The notes under the pieces were generated by a model. That model had not been told where the DNA came from and did not search any database. It was given only the letters and a program-made list of their open reading frames with translations. The position numbers and the translations under genes were made by a program. This document shows positions 21,312-29,567 of a DNA stretch of 46,769 bases, in pieces. This stretch comes from Thiotrichales bacterium (GTDB lineage: Bacteria > Pseudomonadota > Gammaproteobacteria > Francisellales > CACEW01). The stretch lies in NCBI GenBank assembly GCA_947478525.1, contig CANJVU010000017.1, forward strand, positions 1-46,769, in the 5' to 3' direction. Numbering within the stretch: the first letter of the stretch is position 1; the number at the start of each line of letters is the position of its first letter.

Positions 21312-22076
21312 CTAGCATGTGTTAGCACTGCTGTCAATTCGATCAAATAATAAATCCCAGACGCCATGACCTAACTTTTCACCGCGACGCTCAAATTTTG
21401 TCACCGGCCTTGATTCTGGGCGCGGTGAAAATTGACCGCGACCATATCGATTTTCAAAATAAGGCGCTTCATCCAATACTTCCATCATAGCATCAGCATA
21501 TGGCTGCCAATCCGTAGCCAAATGAAACCACCCCGTGGGCGTCAATTTACGCGCAATTAATGCAACAAACTCAGGCTGCACAATGCGTCGCTTGTGATGC
21601 TTTTTTTTCGGCCAAGGGTCGGGGAAAAACAACTGCACTCCTTCCAGACTTTGATCAGGAATGCTTTGTTTCAATACTTCAATGGCATCCTCTTGATAAA
21701 CACGAATATTATCAACATTCTGCTCGCGCATTGCCAACAATAGTGAACCAACCCCAGGACGATGTACTTCAATACCGATATAATCTTGCTCCGGATGATC
21801 CTGCGCCATTTGCACCAAGGATTGCCCCATGCCAAAGCCGATTTCAACAATCACCGGTGCGTTACGACCAAAGGTTTTGTTAAAATCAAGCCGCCCTTGA
21901 TCCAAGGCCAAGCCGTAGATTGACCAATCTTTTTCCAACGCACGGTCTTGACCGACGGTCAAGCGCCCCTCGCGTTTCACAAAGCTGCGGATGGTGCGGA
22001 GAAATACACCCGGATTCCCGCCTTTACGGGAATCACATTCTATATGTTCAGGTGACACATTATTTCTTCTTCGCAA
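21312..22076 (-). CDS. trmB: tRNA (guanine-N7)-methyltransferase with palindrome-encoded insert
   Basis: 254 residues. [15 protein letters not shown] binds [21 protein letters not shown] is the family signature, and [20 protein letters not shown] closes the protein. It makes m7G46 in tRNA. The start is the ATG at 22076, inside the last codons of lpdA (17-base overlap). No later start leaves the conserved [12 protein letters not shown] intact. Compared with E. coli TrmB, the N-terminus carries about 14 extra residues ([12 protein letters not shown]) that are encoded by an 8-bp palindrome at 22013-22034, so the insertion seems to be tolerated in frame. Confidence 0.93.
   Translation of the reverse strand: MRRRNNVSPEHIECDSRKGGNPGVFLRTIRSFVKREGRLTVGQDRALEKDWSIYGLALDQGRLDFNKTFGRNAPVIVEIGFGMGQSLVQMAQDHPEQDYIGIEVHRPGVGSLLLAMREQNVDNIRVYQEDAIEVLKQSIPDQSLEGVQLFFPDPWPKKKHHKRRIVQPEFVALIARKLTPTGWFHLATDWQPYADAMMEVLDEAPYFENRYGRGQFSPRPESRPVTKFERRGEKLGHGVWDLLFDRIDSSANTC
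22013..22034. repeat. REP-like palindrome inside trmB
   Basis: GATTCCCG (22013-22020), a 6-base loop, and CGGGAATC (22027-22034) form a perfect 8-bp stem. The GGATTCCCGCC...GGGAATC layout is that of short dispersed palindromes found in many proteobacteria. It lies within the coding frame of trmB, between residues that match E. coli on both sides (VSPEH and LRTIRSF). This is the behaviour known for Rickettsia palindromic elements. No second copy was seen in this window. Confidence 0.6.
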
Positions 22077-23475
22077 TCAAATCGGTAATCGTGCCATCAA
22101 ACATCTCGGTCGCCAAGGCAATAGTTTCCGATAATGTGGGATGCGGATGAATGGTCAATGCGATATCTTCGGCATCACAACCCATCTCAATTGCCAACGT
22201 CGCTTCAGCAATCAAATCACCGGCATGGGGCCCAACAATACCGCAACCGATGATGCGATTGGTATCTTTGTCGAAGATCACTTTGGTTAAGCCTTCATCG
22301 CGACCCAAGCTCAATGAACGACCGCTGGCTGCCCACGGAAACACACCTTTATCATAGTTCAAGCCTTTTTCTTTGGCTTGGTTTTCGGTAACGCCAACCC
22401 AAGCCACTTCAGGGTCGGTATACGCAACGGAAGGAATACACTTTGGCTCAAAGAAATGTTTTTTACCGGCAATCACTTCTGCGGCCACTTTACCCTGTGG
22501 CACGGCTTTGTGCGCCAACATCGGCTGCCCCACCACATCGCCGATCGCAAAAATATGCGGCACATTGGTACGCATTTGGTTATCCACCGCGATAAAACCA
22601 CGCTCATCGACATTTACACCCGCCTTGTCAGCACCAATGTCTTTGCCATTGGGCGTGCGGCCGACAGCGGACAAGATACCATCATATTTGACCGGCTTAT
22701 CTGGCGCATTTTTGCCTTCAAAAGTCACATACAGGCCGTCTTTTTTGGCTTCCACTTTAACGACCTTAGTTTCCAGCATAATTTTGTTGTAGCGTTTCTC
22801 GATCCATTTTTGATACGGCTTAACTACGTCTAAATCGGCACCATTCATCAACTGTGGCATAAACTCCACCACATCAATTTTGCTGCCCAGCTGATGATAA
22901 ACCGTGGCCATTTCCAAGCCGATGATACCACCGCCCAACACCAGCAAATTCTCAGGAATTTGGCTTAACGTCAAGGCACCGGTAGAATCAAAAATACGCT
23001 TATCTTCAGGTAAGAATGGTAATTTAACCGGACGAGAGCCCGTCGCAATAATACAATTCTCAAAGCCGATGGAAGTTTTTTTGCCTGCTGCATCTTCGAC
23101 GATGATTTCATTAGGGCCGCTAAAACGACCATAGCCCGTGACGATTTCCACTTTGCGTTGTTTCGCCAGCATTTTTAAACCGCCGGTCAAGCGTTGCACC
23201 ACTGAATCTTTCCAACCGCCAAGTTTCTTGATGTCTACTTTAGGTTTGGCGTAGCTGATGCCATGTTCGCTCATCGAACTGGCTTCGTCCATCACCTTTG
23301 CGGCGTGCAGCAAGGCTTTAGAAGGAATGCACCCAACGTTCAAACAGACACCACCGATCGATTCATAACGTTCGATCAAAATCACTTGCTTGCCCAGATC
23401 CGCCGCACGAAACGCTGCGGTATATCCACCAGGACCACTGCCCAAAACCACCACCTGTGCTTGCTTGTCGCTCAT
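22060..23475 (-). CDS. lpdA: Dihydrolipoamide dehydrogenase
   Basis: 471 residues of the class I pyridine nucleotide-disulfide oxidoreductases. The FAD motif [17 protein letters not shown] is at 11-27, the redox pair Cys44/Cys49 in [13 protein letters not shown], the NAD motif [11 protein letters not shown] is central, and the C-terminal catalytic HPHPTLSE is present. It is the E3 component of the pyruvate and 2-oxoglutarate dehydrogenase and glycine cleavage complexes. No E1/E2 genes are adjacent. GAGG precedes the ATG, and a TATAAT (23513-23518, minus strand) lies upstream without a good -35. trmB begins within its last codons. Confidence 0.97.
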   Translation of the reverse strand: MSDKQAQVVVLGSGPGGYTAAFRAADLGKQVILIERYESIGGVCLNVGCIPSKALLHAAKVMDEASSMSEHGISYAKPKVDIKKLGGWKDSVVQRLTGGLKMLAKQRKVEIVTGYGRFSGPNEIIVEDAAGKKTSIGFENCIIATGSRPVKLPFLPEDKRIFDSTGALTLSQIPENLLVLGGGIIGLEMATVYHQLGSKIDVVEFMPQLMNGADLDVVKPYQKWIEKRYNKIMLETKVVKVEAKKDGLYVTFEGKNAPDKPVKYDGILSAVGRTPNGKDIGADKAGVNVDERGFIAVDNQMRTNVPHIFAIGDVVGQPMLAHKAVPQGKVAAEVIAGKKHFFEPKCIPSVAYTDPEVAWVGVTENQAKEKGLNYDKGVFPWAASGRSLSLGRDEGLTKVIFDKDTNRIIGCGIVGPHAGDLIAEATLAIEMGCDAEDIALTIHPHPTLSETIALATEMFDGTITDLIAKKK

Positions 23476-23568
23476 AATACCCTCTTGCTTGGTTAATCAA
23501 AACGTGGAGGCTATTATACTGCAAATCCAGACGCAGGCGAGAGGAGATTTTCACCCTTACGGATAGGC

Positions 23569-23760
23569 ACTTTTTCCCCCAGCTGCAGCCGCTTGTTGTT
23601 GGATGGTGGGCAACATAATGAAAAAACGGCCAGAATTTATGATCATCAACGATCAGCATGCCTAGTAGCAGAAGGGTTTAAGGTAATACGTTTTTGGAAC
23701 CATGAAGTGAATCAATCACTGAATGAAGTGTTGGAGGAAATTGCAAAAGCTTTATCTTAA
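23569..23760 (+). pseudogene. DUF559 endonuclease-like protein, C-terminal remnant
   Basis: An uninterrupted frame from about 23569 to the stop at 23758-23760 contains LLLDGGQHNEKTARIYDHQR and then AEGFKVIRFWNHEV. The DUF559 family (very-short-patch-repair-like PD-(D/E)XK fold) is defined by (V/L)(E)LDGGQH and a final GF(R/K)VLRFWNxEV block, so identity is good. The N-terminal half and any start codon are missing, and upstream bases appear frameshifted. The full-length family has about 120-140 residues. It lies between lpdA and a cluster of hairpin repeats, consistent with decay. Confidence 0.7.
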
Positions 23761-23776
23761 AGCCATCACTGAGTTA

Positions 23777-23934
23777 CCCCTCTCCCGAGCAAAGTAAGCT
23801 TTGCTCGACCTCTCCCACAAGGGGAGAGGTGAAGAAACTAAACGCCGGATTCCTAAATTACCCGCTCAAAAAAATAGCCAAAAATAGTTGTGGGTAATGA
23901 ACAGACCCTAGCCCTCCTCCGCAAGGGAGGAGGG
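23777..23934. repeat. Cluster of three hairpin repeats in the lpdA-gltX gap
   Basis: Three perfect stem-loops occupy an otherwise gene-free stretch of about 320 bases (23761-24079). They are CGAGCAAAG/CTTTGCTCG at 23786-23794 and 23799-23807, ACCTCTCCC/GGGAGAGGT at 23808-23816 and 23822-23830, and CCCTCCTCC/GGAGGAGGG at 23912-23920 and 23926-23934. The first two abut, and CCCTCTCCC also occurs just before the first, so alternative pairing is possible. Such C/T-rich palindromes are dispersed intergenic repeats in many gamma-proteobacteria. No T-run follows any stem, so intrinsic termination is not supported. Confidence 0.65.
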
Positions 23935-24035
23935 GATCTCCTTTTTCATCGCGCTGAAAAAGTCAAACCCAACATTCGTCGCACTTTTAATCACACCCAT
24001 TGATGACAATTACTTTCTGTAAGATTTTAATATTA

Positions 24036-24044
24036 TGTTAGAAT
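24036..24044 (+). promoter_or_regulatory. Extended -10 promoter for gltX
   Basis: TG-T-TAGAAT at 24036-24044 is an extended -10 element 36 bases before the gltX ATG at 24080. No convincing -35 lies 16-18 bases upstream, which is usual for extended -10 promoters. AAGGAA precedes the ATG. Confidence 0.45.
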
Positions 24045-24079
24045 GACGTCTTAATATTGATGACATTTAAGGAACCCCC

Positions 24080-25474
24080 ATGACCCTCTGCACCCGATTC
24101 CCCCCCAGCCCTACTGGTGATTTGCACGTCGGGGGGGCGCGTACCGCTTTATTCAACTGGCTATTGGCACGACAAGCCAAAGGCGTTTTTATTTTGCGCA
24201 TTGAAGACACCGACCAGGAGCGTTCCAGCCAATCTTCCGTCGATGCCATTTTAGACAGCATGCAATGGCTAAATTTGAATTATGACCAGGGGCCTTACTA
24301 CCAAACCAAACGTTTTGATCGGTACCATGCGGTGAATCAACAGTTAATTGCTTCTGGTCATGCCTATCGTTGTGATTGTTCGAAAGAACGACTCGACCAG
24401 ATGCGAGAAGCACAGAGCGCCAACAAGGAAAAACCGCGTTACGACGCCCGCTGCCGCCATCGCACCGACGTTGATGCCAGCAAACCGCATGTAATTCGGT
24501 TTAAAAACCCAGAAACTGGGGTGGTAGCCTGGGACGACTTGATCAAAGGTCGCATTGAAATCGCCAATGCAGAGCTGGATGATTTGATTATCGCGCGCAG
24601 CGATGGCTCTCCTACTTATAACTTGACCGTGGTGGTCGACGATTACGACATGAAGGTCACCCACGTTATTCGCGGTGATGATCATATCAATAATACACCG
24701 CGCCAAATCAATTTATTCGACGCATTGGGCGCGCCGATTCCACTATACGGCCACGTCTCGATGATTCTCGGTGAAGATGGCAAACGCCTATCCAAACGCC
24801 ATGGCGCTGCCAGTGTGATGGAATTCCGCAACGAAGGTTATCTGCCTGATGCTCTGTTAAATTATTTGGTACGTCTGGGTTGGTCTCATGGCGACCAGGA
24901 AATTTTTACCCGCGAAGAAATGGTTGCTGCGTTTTCATTGGCGCACGTCAATAATGCTGCTGCTGCGTTCAATTACGCCAAACTCAAATGGACCAACCAA
25001 CAACATTTGAAAAACAGCCCAATAGACAACATTTTGCCTGAAATAACTTGGCATTATCAACGCCAACAGGTTGATTTTTCAAAAGGTCCCGCTTTGCAAG
25101 ACGTCGTGCCCTTGTTTGCTGATCGTGTACATACGTTGATTGAATTGGTCGAACAAACGCGTTATCTGTTTGAAGACTTTTCTGCAATCGAGCCAAAAGC
25201 AGCAGAAAAACATTTAACACCAGCCGCCGCTGCACCGCTGCAGGCGCTACATCAAGCGTTGCAAAATCTCAATGAATGGACTGCACCGGCAATCCACCAG
25301 GTGATGGAAGCCGTTGCCGCACAACTAAACCTGGGCATGGGTAAAGTCGGTATGCCATTACGCGTCGCCATTACCGGCCAAGGCACTTCTCCCGCGATTG
25401 ATGCGGTTGCGGTGTTAATTGGCAAAGCACCCACGTTGCAACGGATTGAGCGAGTTATTAAAAAAATAGGGTAA
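24080..25474 (+). CDS. gltX: Glutamyl-tRNA synthetase
   Basis: 464 residues of the class Ib synthetases. FPPSPTGDLHVGGARTALFNW carries the HIGH-equivalent HVGG (16-19), and DGKRLSKRHGA near 234 is the KMSKS loop. The C-terminal helical anticodon-binding domain is complete. It charges tRNA-Glu. The segment CDCSKERLDQM...RYDARCRHR resembles the zinc-binding region of bacterial GluRS. AAGGAA precedes the ATG, and the promoter is an extended -10 at 24036. It converges with the minor pilin genes, the stops being 2 bases apart. Confidence 0.97.
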   Translation: MTLCTRFPPSPTGDLHVGGARTALFNWLLARQAKGVFILRIEDTDQERSSQSSVDAILDSMQWLNLNYDQGPYYQTKRFDRYHAVNQQLIASGHAYRCDCSKERLDQMREAQSANKEKPRYDARCRHRTDVDASKPHVIRFKNPETGVVAWDDLIKGRIEIANAELDDLIIARSDGSPTYNLTVVVDDYDMKVTHVIRGDDHINNTPRQINLFDALGAPIPLYGHVSMILGEDGKRLSKRHGAASVMEFRNEGYLPDALLNYLVRLGWSHGDQEIFTREEMVAAFSLAHVNNAAAAFNYAKLKWTNQQHLKNSPIDNILPEITWHYQRQQVDFSKGPALQDVVPLFADRVHTLIELVEQTRYLFEDFSAIEPKAAEKHLTPAAAAPLQALHQALQNLNEWTAPAIHQVMEAVAAQLNLGMGKVGMPLRVAITGQGTSPAIDAVAVLIGKAPTLQRIERVIKKIG

Positions 25475-25476
25475 AA

Positions 25477-25848
25477 CTACTGGACTCTTCTGCGGCTCTG
25501 CTCAACGCCATTCCAATAGGCTTGCCAAAGGATTTGACTGGGGTTGTTGGCAGTCCCCGCACGAGATTGGATCAGCAACAGATTACCTTCCAATGGTTGG
25601 CACTGATATTGCGCCGTGATACCCGGGATTGACGTATCAACCTCAACCCAAGTATCCAATTTTTCTGCGGGATGATGTTCTGCCTGTGCCAGCGCCTGCT
25701 GTGCCGCAGCGTCCATCTGTACTTCACCGACAAACCCAGTACTAATACGCTGATCAAGAATGGCCTGATCAAGCACGTGCAAACTTAGCAGCGCTGCGGC
25801 AATGACGATAATCAAAATGCCAACCAGCAAAAAGCCTTTTTGTTTCAT
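25477..25848 (-). CDS. PilX-like minor pilin/pseudopilin
   Basis: 123 residues. The leader MKQKG is followed by FLLVGILIIVIAAALLSLHV, so a type IV prepilin peptidase could cut after Gly5. Mature position 5 is Gly instead of the usual Glu, as also seen in GspK/PilX-type tip subunits. The remainder is a short globular part without recognised domains. It is the last of three overlapping minor-pilin genes (ATGA overlap with the preceding one). The family assignment rests on the N-terminus and context. Confidence 0.6.
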   Translation of the reverse strand: MKQKGFLLVGILIIVIAAALLSLHVLDQAILDQRISTGFVGEVQMDAAAQQALAQAEHHPAEKLDTWVEVDTSIPGITAQYQCQPLEGNLLLIQSRAGTANNPSQILWQAYWNGVEQSRRRVQ

Positions 25849-26669
25849 GGAGTTAACCCCACCCGCCAGCTGTATTGATCTAAAGTGAGATATAACACGT
25901 TATTTTGCAGCATGACGTTGAACGCAGCAATATCCGGCACCAGCTCATAACGAATACCGGACAGGTCTTGTGCATACAGCGCAGGAATAGCCTTACCCAG
26001 ATTTAACCGCATGGTGTTGCCAATATAATACGCCGTCGATTGTAAATAATTCACCCTCGTATTTGCCACCAACCCCATCGGCAGCGGTTGCGCCAAGGTC
26101 ACCTGTCGACCGAACACTGCAACCACGGAATCAATGAGTTGATGTTGCGGGTTTGTTAACACCACAACATCACCGGGCTGTAACGATAAAGGCTCCTTCA
26201 AGGTAATATTTTTAGCACGTTTATTGGCTTTTTGCGCCAGGGTTTGTCCAATACTTAATGAATATACCACCAACACATCCGAGGTTTTTAGCCATTGACC
26301 ACTACCGGGTTTCAGCAACCCCCACGCTTTAATTTTACTGGCGTCTTTCGGTTTATAAATTATCACGCTGTTACCAGGAAAGATGATTCGCCCTGTAGTA
26401 TCACCAAGCAAATTGACATCATAATCTGCTGCTGCAACCTCACCAAAAGGCATCAACCCCGCTTGTTCTACCGCGCGTTGCAACAATAATACCGCCGTTA
26501 ACTGCTGGTCGTGCTGATCAACCCGTTGCTGCGCTTCTGCCCACTGATACTCTGCAGTTTGCAGCGCGGCATAGCCACTCAGCAACAGAATCAAGCTGAT
26601 GCTCAAGGCCAGCATCACCTCAATGAGCGACTGGCCGCGGTGTTGATAATGTAACGGTCTGTTGATCAT
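25845..26669 (-). CDS. PilW-like minor pilin
   Basis: 274 residues from the ATG at 26669 (MINRPLHYQHRG). Cleavage after HRG would give QSLIEVMLALSISLILLLSG with Glu at mature position 5, the type IV pilin signature. The long beta-rich C-terminal part and size fit PilW. A longer start at 26690 lies deeper in the preceding gene. Even the short form overlaps that gene by about 50 bases, an unusually long overlap. It would act at the pilus tip complex. No pilY1, fimT or major pilin is nearby. Confidence 0.7.
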   Translation of the reverse strand: MINRPLHYQHRGQSLIEVMLALSISLILLLSGYAALQTAEYQWAEAQQRVDQHDQQLTAVLLLQRAVEQAGLMPFGEVAAADYDVNLLGDTTGRIIFPGNSVIIYKPKDASKIKAWGLLKPGSGQWLKTSDVLVVYSLSIGQTLAQKANKRAKNITLKEPLSLQPGDVVVLTNPQHQLIDSVVAVFGRQVTLAQPLPMGLVANTRVNYLQSTAYYIGNTMRLNLGKAIPALYAQDLSGIRYELVPDIAAFNVMLQNNVLYLTLDQYSWRVGLTP

Positions 26670-26925
26670 ATTTGTCGAACCATTGTACAATAAGAAGTTG
26701 TGGCATAATGCTGCCCTGCCCTTGCGGCAACTCTGATGACACTAAGGTTTGCCAATTAGTATCAACACGCTTACGACCCAAACCATCGAGTAACAACAAC
26801 GTTGCCTGATTGACTTCATCACTGGAATTCAATTGTGCCAAGCCTTTGGTTTGTGCTGACAATAACGTCAACAGCGTTATACTAAGGATCAACAAACTCA
26901 CCACTATCTCAATAAAAGCATTCAT
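26620..26925 (-). CDS. PilV-like minor pilin with degenerate leader
   Basis: 101 residues. The hydrophobic start FIEIVVSLLILSITLLTLLS resembles mature PilV, in which LIEVLVALLILSIGLL follows the processed Gly. Here the protein begins M-N-A with no basic leader and no Gly before the cleavage point, and an in-frame stop lies nine codons upstream. No Shine-Dalgarno is seen. It may be a gene whose leader was lost, or may start at a non-standard codon. It is the first of the three overlapping minor-pilin genes. Confidence 0.5.
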   Translation of the reverse strand: MNAFIEIVVSLLILSITLLTLLSAQTKGLAQLNSSDEVNQATLLLLDGLGRKRVDTNWQTLVSSELPQGQGSIMPQLLIVQWFDKYDQQTVTLSTPRPVAH

Positions 26926-26957
26926 AAAACAGTAGATTTGTTTTTATTTAGATCAGT

Positions 26958-27092
26958 TTAAAATAAAAGCAACCGATAAGCAAGTATTTTTTCTGACATC
27001 GACTGGCCTGCCCAAGAAATGGTGCCATTGCCACCCGCCCCCATCAACAATACTCGGCCTTGCTGTGTTAATACTTGCTCATAGCAAGCCAT
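26958..27092 (-). CDS. Small ORF of 44 codons, unidentified
   Basis: This minus-strand frame before the pilV-like gene reads MACYEQVLTQQGRVLLMGAG, then GNGTISWAGQSMSEKI, and ends YRLLLF. A TTGACA (complement of 27124-27129) stands upstream, with TAAGAT/TAATTT-like -10 candidates. No Shine-Dalgarno is evident. It resembles an internal or N-terminal fragment of a larger protein (Gly-rich loop MGAGGNG), but no family was recognised. It may be a remnant or a leader ORF for the pilin genes. Confidence 0.25.
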   Translation of the reverse strand: MACYEQVLTQQGRVLLMGAGGNGTISWAGQSMSEKILAYRLLLF

Positions 27093-27131
27093 GGTCCAGT
27101 CAAAATTATCTTATAAAATAAATTTTGTCAA

Positions 27132-27152
27132 CGGCATAAAAATTTTATGCCG
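27132..27152. repeat. 21-bp near-perfect palindrome
   Basis: CGGCATAAAA and TTTTATGCCG flank one central A (27132-27152), giving a 10-bp perfect inverted repeat. It lies between the tudS/ybgA-like gene and the 44-codon ORF. As read after the former gene no T-run follows, so an operator or recombination site is as likely as a terminator. Confidence 0.5.
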
Positions 27153-27218
27153 GAATATTCACCGCAACAACCCCTACAACGCATCACAAAGCACCGCTGA
27201 TCCCAGCCATGATAAAAA

Positions 27219-28163
27219 TTAAACCCCATTCATCAATCCCAGTTCTTCTGGATAAGGTTTCAGATAGGACTGTAATTCTAGATAAGGTTCACCCACTTGC
27301 GTCAAATAATGGCGGATCATCCTCACGGGGGTTGCCAATGAGACATACCCCGCCAGATATTCTTCAATCAGCTTGGAAACATCTTTTTGCTGCTCAGGTT
27401 TCAGGTGCTTATTAATGGTTGCCACAATACGTGTCAAGACTTGCCCGTGATGGCGCCGGTCTGGCAAGCGCTTCAAGGTTTGCATAAACAACGCAATATA
27501 TTCCTGTGCAACTGTAGATAAATTGTCTGGACTGAAATTTGCAATCAACTTCCCAAGCAACTTACTGTTACCATAGTGATGTGCGATCAATAACAATTTA
27601 TGACGGCTGTGAAACTGCAGCAGGTGATGATAGGTGAGCCCATCTCGAACGAGGCGCTGCCATTCGGCATACACATACACCCGTTTGATAAAATTTTCGC
27701 GCAAACGCAGATCAAACAATCGCCCTTCTTCCTCCACCGGTAACAACGGACAATTTTCAATAAGCCGCTGAGCAAAAATACCCATACCATTGGCAATGGG
27801 CATGCCTTTATCACTATAAATTCTGACCCGCTCCATGCCACAGCTAGGTGACTTTTTCTTGAGAATATAGCCACTGATCTCTGGCAATTTAGGTACCGCG
27901 CGATCGGCAAACTGGCGCAGTGCTTCGGTATGATTAACCCCCGTATTGGGCATGATCGCTTGTGGCTCACCCTCTGCATTGGCAATTAATCGTAAACTGC
28001 TCCGCGGTACCCCCAAGCCAATGGCCACTTCTGGACACAACGGATGATATTCAAAATATTTGCCCAATACATCTGTCAAATAGTGATCATGCTGATGCCC
28101 ACCATCAAAACGTACTGTTTGGCCAAGTAGACAGGCGCTGATGCCAATATTAATCTTTTCCAT
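27219..28163 (-). CDS. DUF523 (TudS-like) + DUF1722 (YbgA-like) fusion protein
   Basis: 314 residues from MEKINIG. The DUF523 half (about 5-145) holds SACLLGQTVRFDGG, HPLCPEVAIGLGVPR and KKKSPSCGMERV. These three cysteines match the [4Fe-4S] ligands of TudS thiouracil desulfurases. The DUF1722 half (about 185-305) contains LLQFHSRHKLLLIAHH and RHHGQVL. Start 28163 is chosen because AGGGA precedes it and it overlaps the phrB end by only 14 bases. An ATG at 28196 is embedded in phrB. YbgA is next to phrB in E. coli too, suggesting a shared role in light or base-damage responses. Desulfurase activity is inferred from family. Confidence 0.85.
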   Translation of the reverse strand: MEKINIGISACLLGQTVRFDGGHQHDHYLTDVLGKYFEYHPLCPEVAIGLGVPRSSLRLIANAEGEPQAIMPNTGVNHTEALRQFADRAVPKLPEISGYILKKKSPSCGMERVRIYSDKGMPIANGMGIFAQRLIENCPLLPVEEEGRLFDLRLRENFIKRVYVYAEWQRLVRDGLTYHHLLQFHSRHKLLLIAHHYGNSKLLGKLIANFSPDNLSTVAQEYIALFMQTLKRLPDRRHHGQVLTRIVATINKHLKPEQQKDVSKLIEEYLAGYVSLATPVRMIRHYLTQVGEPYLELQSYLKPYPEELGLMNGV

Positions 28164-29517
28164 TTGAGATCCCTTTGAGTGACTTAAATGCCCCAATAAC
28201 CTTTTGACGCATCATCTTATAATCCACGGCAGGTTGTGGGTAGCCCAATTTTTGCCGCTGCGTCGGGCTTGGATTGTGAATATCTCGCGCATTTAAACTG
28301 GCCAACTCGGGGCAATATCGTCGAATAAAATCACCATTCGGGTCAAACCGCTCACTTTGCGTGGTGGGGTTAAAAATCCGAAAATATGGCACAGCATCGG
28401 TACCCGTGGAAGCACACCACTGCCATCCGCCATTATTCGCGGCAAAATCGCCATCGATCAATTGCCGCATAAAATAACGTTCGCCTAAACGCCAATGAAT
28501 AAACAAGGTTTTGGTGAGGAACATCGCCGTCACCATGCGCAAGCGATTATGCATCCAGCCGATTTGATTCAACTGACGCATCCCGACATCGACCAATGGA
28601 AAGCCCGTTTTACCCTGACACCACGCTTCAAATAAAAGCGGATCTTCTGACCATGGCAAGGCATCGGTTTCTGGCTTAAACGCTTTACCTTTGGATAAGC
28701 TTGGATAATGCCACATCAGGTGTTGATAAAATTCGCGCCACAGGAGTTCGCTCAGCCAGGTTGCTGGACCGGGTAAATTTAACAGCGCGCCAATACTATC
28801 AACCCCACAGGCGCGCATCATTGCTGAGATACACTGCTGTGGTGATAAAACACCCTGCGCCAAATAATGCGATACGCGGCTGGTGCCTTCAATATTGGGA
28901 AAATCTCGCTGCGTTTGATACTCTAATAACGCTTCCTGACAAAACTGGGTGAGTGCCCGCTCGGCTTGATTATTTCCAAGCTGGATATTGTTAGGCGAAG
29001 CAATCTGGCCCAAGGCGTGACGCTTAAACGCCGTAAAGACTTTATACGGCTCACCCTGTTGATTTAAGGCGCGCTCAGGCGCCAGCAGCCAATTGCCATC
29101 GAACTCATGCCACGAAACCGCACATGCCTGGCGCACCTGTTGCTCACAGCGTCGTTCATCTAAGGCATATTGGCGATTGACAAATATAGCATTAATTTGA
29201 TGCTGCTCACACAATGCCTGGATAGCTACGGGAATATCCGCAAAGGTTTTTAACTCGAGACAATACAAAGGGATATTGAGCACTTTCAGCTCTTCCGCCA
29301 GTTCCAACAATCGTTGTTTAACAAAATCAATTTTAGCCGGTGCCCAGTCATGTGCCTGCCAGGTTTCTGGCGTAATGGCATAAATAGCCATTACAGGCAC
29401 ACCAGGTTGCTGCGCCGCTTTTAATGCTGGATTATCGTTTACCCGAAGATCTTGTCGAAACCACACCGCATTTTTTTTCACTGCTATTTTGTCCATTTTA
29501 TAAAATTGCCAAACCAT
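28150..29517 (-). CDS. phrB: Deoxyribodipyrimidine photolyase
   Basis: 455 residues, cryptochrome/photolyase family. The N-terminal alpha/beta antenna domain begins AVWFRQDLRVNDNPAL. The FAD-binding C-terminal domain has ELLWREFYQHLMWHYP, TGFPLVDVGMRQLNQIGWMHNRLRM and DFAANNGGWQWCASTGTDA. It repairs cyclobutane pyrimidine dimers with blue light. A second in-frame ATG (MDKIAVKK, 29496) is an equally possible start, and neither has a strong Shine-Dalgarno. It overlaps the following TudS/YbgA-like gene and is divergent from the DUF3833 gene, whose promoter lies across its first codons. Confidence 0.95.
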   Translation of the reverse strand: MVWQFYKMDKIAVKKNAVWFRQDLRVNDNPALKAAQQPGVPVMAIYAITPETWQAHDWAPAKIDFVKQRLLELAEELKVLNIPLYCLELKTFADIPVAIQALCEQHQINAIFVNRQYALDERRCEQQVRQACAVSWHEFDGNWLLAPERALNQQGEPYKVFTAFKRHALGQIASPNNIQLGNNQAERALTQFCQEALLEYQTQRDFPNIEGTSRVSHYLAQGVLSPQQCISAMMRACGVDSIGALLNLPGPATWLSELLWREFYQHLMWHYPSLSKGKAFKPETDALPWSEDPLLFEAWCQGKTGFPLVDVGMRQLNQIGWMHNRLRMVTAMFLTKTLFIHWRLGERYFMRQLIDGDFAANNGGWQWCASTGTDAVPYFRIFNPTTQSERFDPNGDFIRRYCPELASLNARDIHNPSPTQRQKLGYPQPAVDYKMMRQKVIGAFKSLKGISNGKD

Positions 29518-29534
29518 TGATGAGCGCCTATAAT
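29506..29534 (+). promoter_or_regulatory. Sigma70-type promoter of the lipid-modification series
   Basis: TTGCCA (29506-29511) and a perfect TATAAT (29529-29534) are spaced 17 bases, 33 bases before the ATG of the DUF3833 gene. It overlaps the phrB 5' end on the opposite strand, so activity here could interfere with phrB expression. A vegetative promoter of this quality argues against sole control by an alternative ECF sigma factor. Confidence 0.75.
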
Positions 29535-29567
29535 GATCTTAGCATTTTCAAACGCAAGGAACATTAA

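Noticed and set aside
23777..23934. Hairpin cluster considered as a CRISPR array or as intrinsic terminators
   Set aside because: The stems differ from each other, there are no regularly spaced identical repeats, and no T-run follows any stem.
27132..27152. Palindrome considered as a terminator of the TudS/YbgA-like gene
   Set aside because: It is AT-rich and is not followed by a T-run in the direction of transcription.
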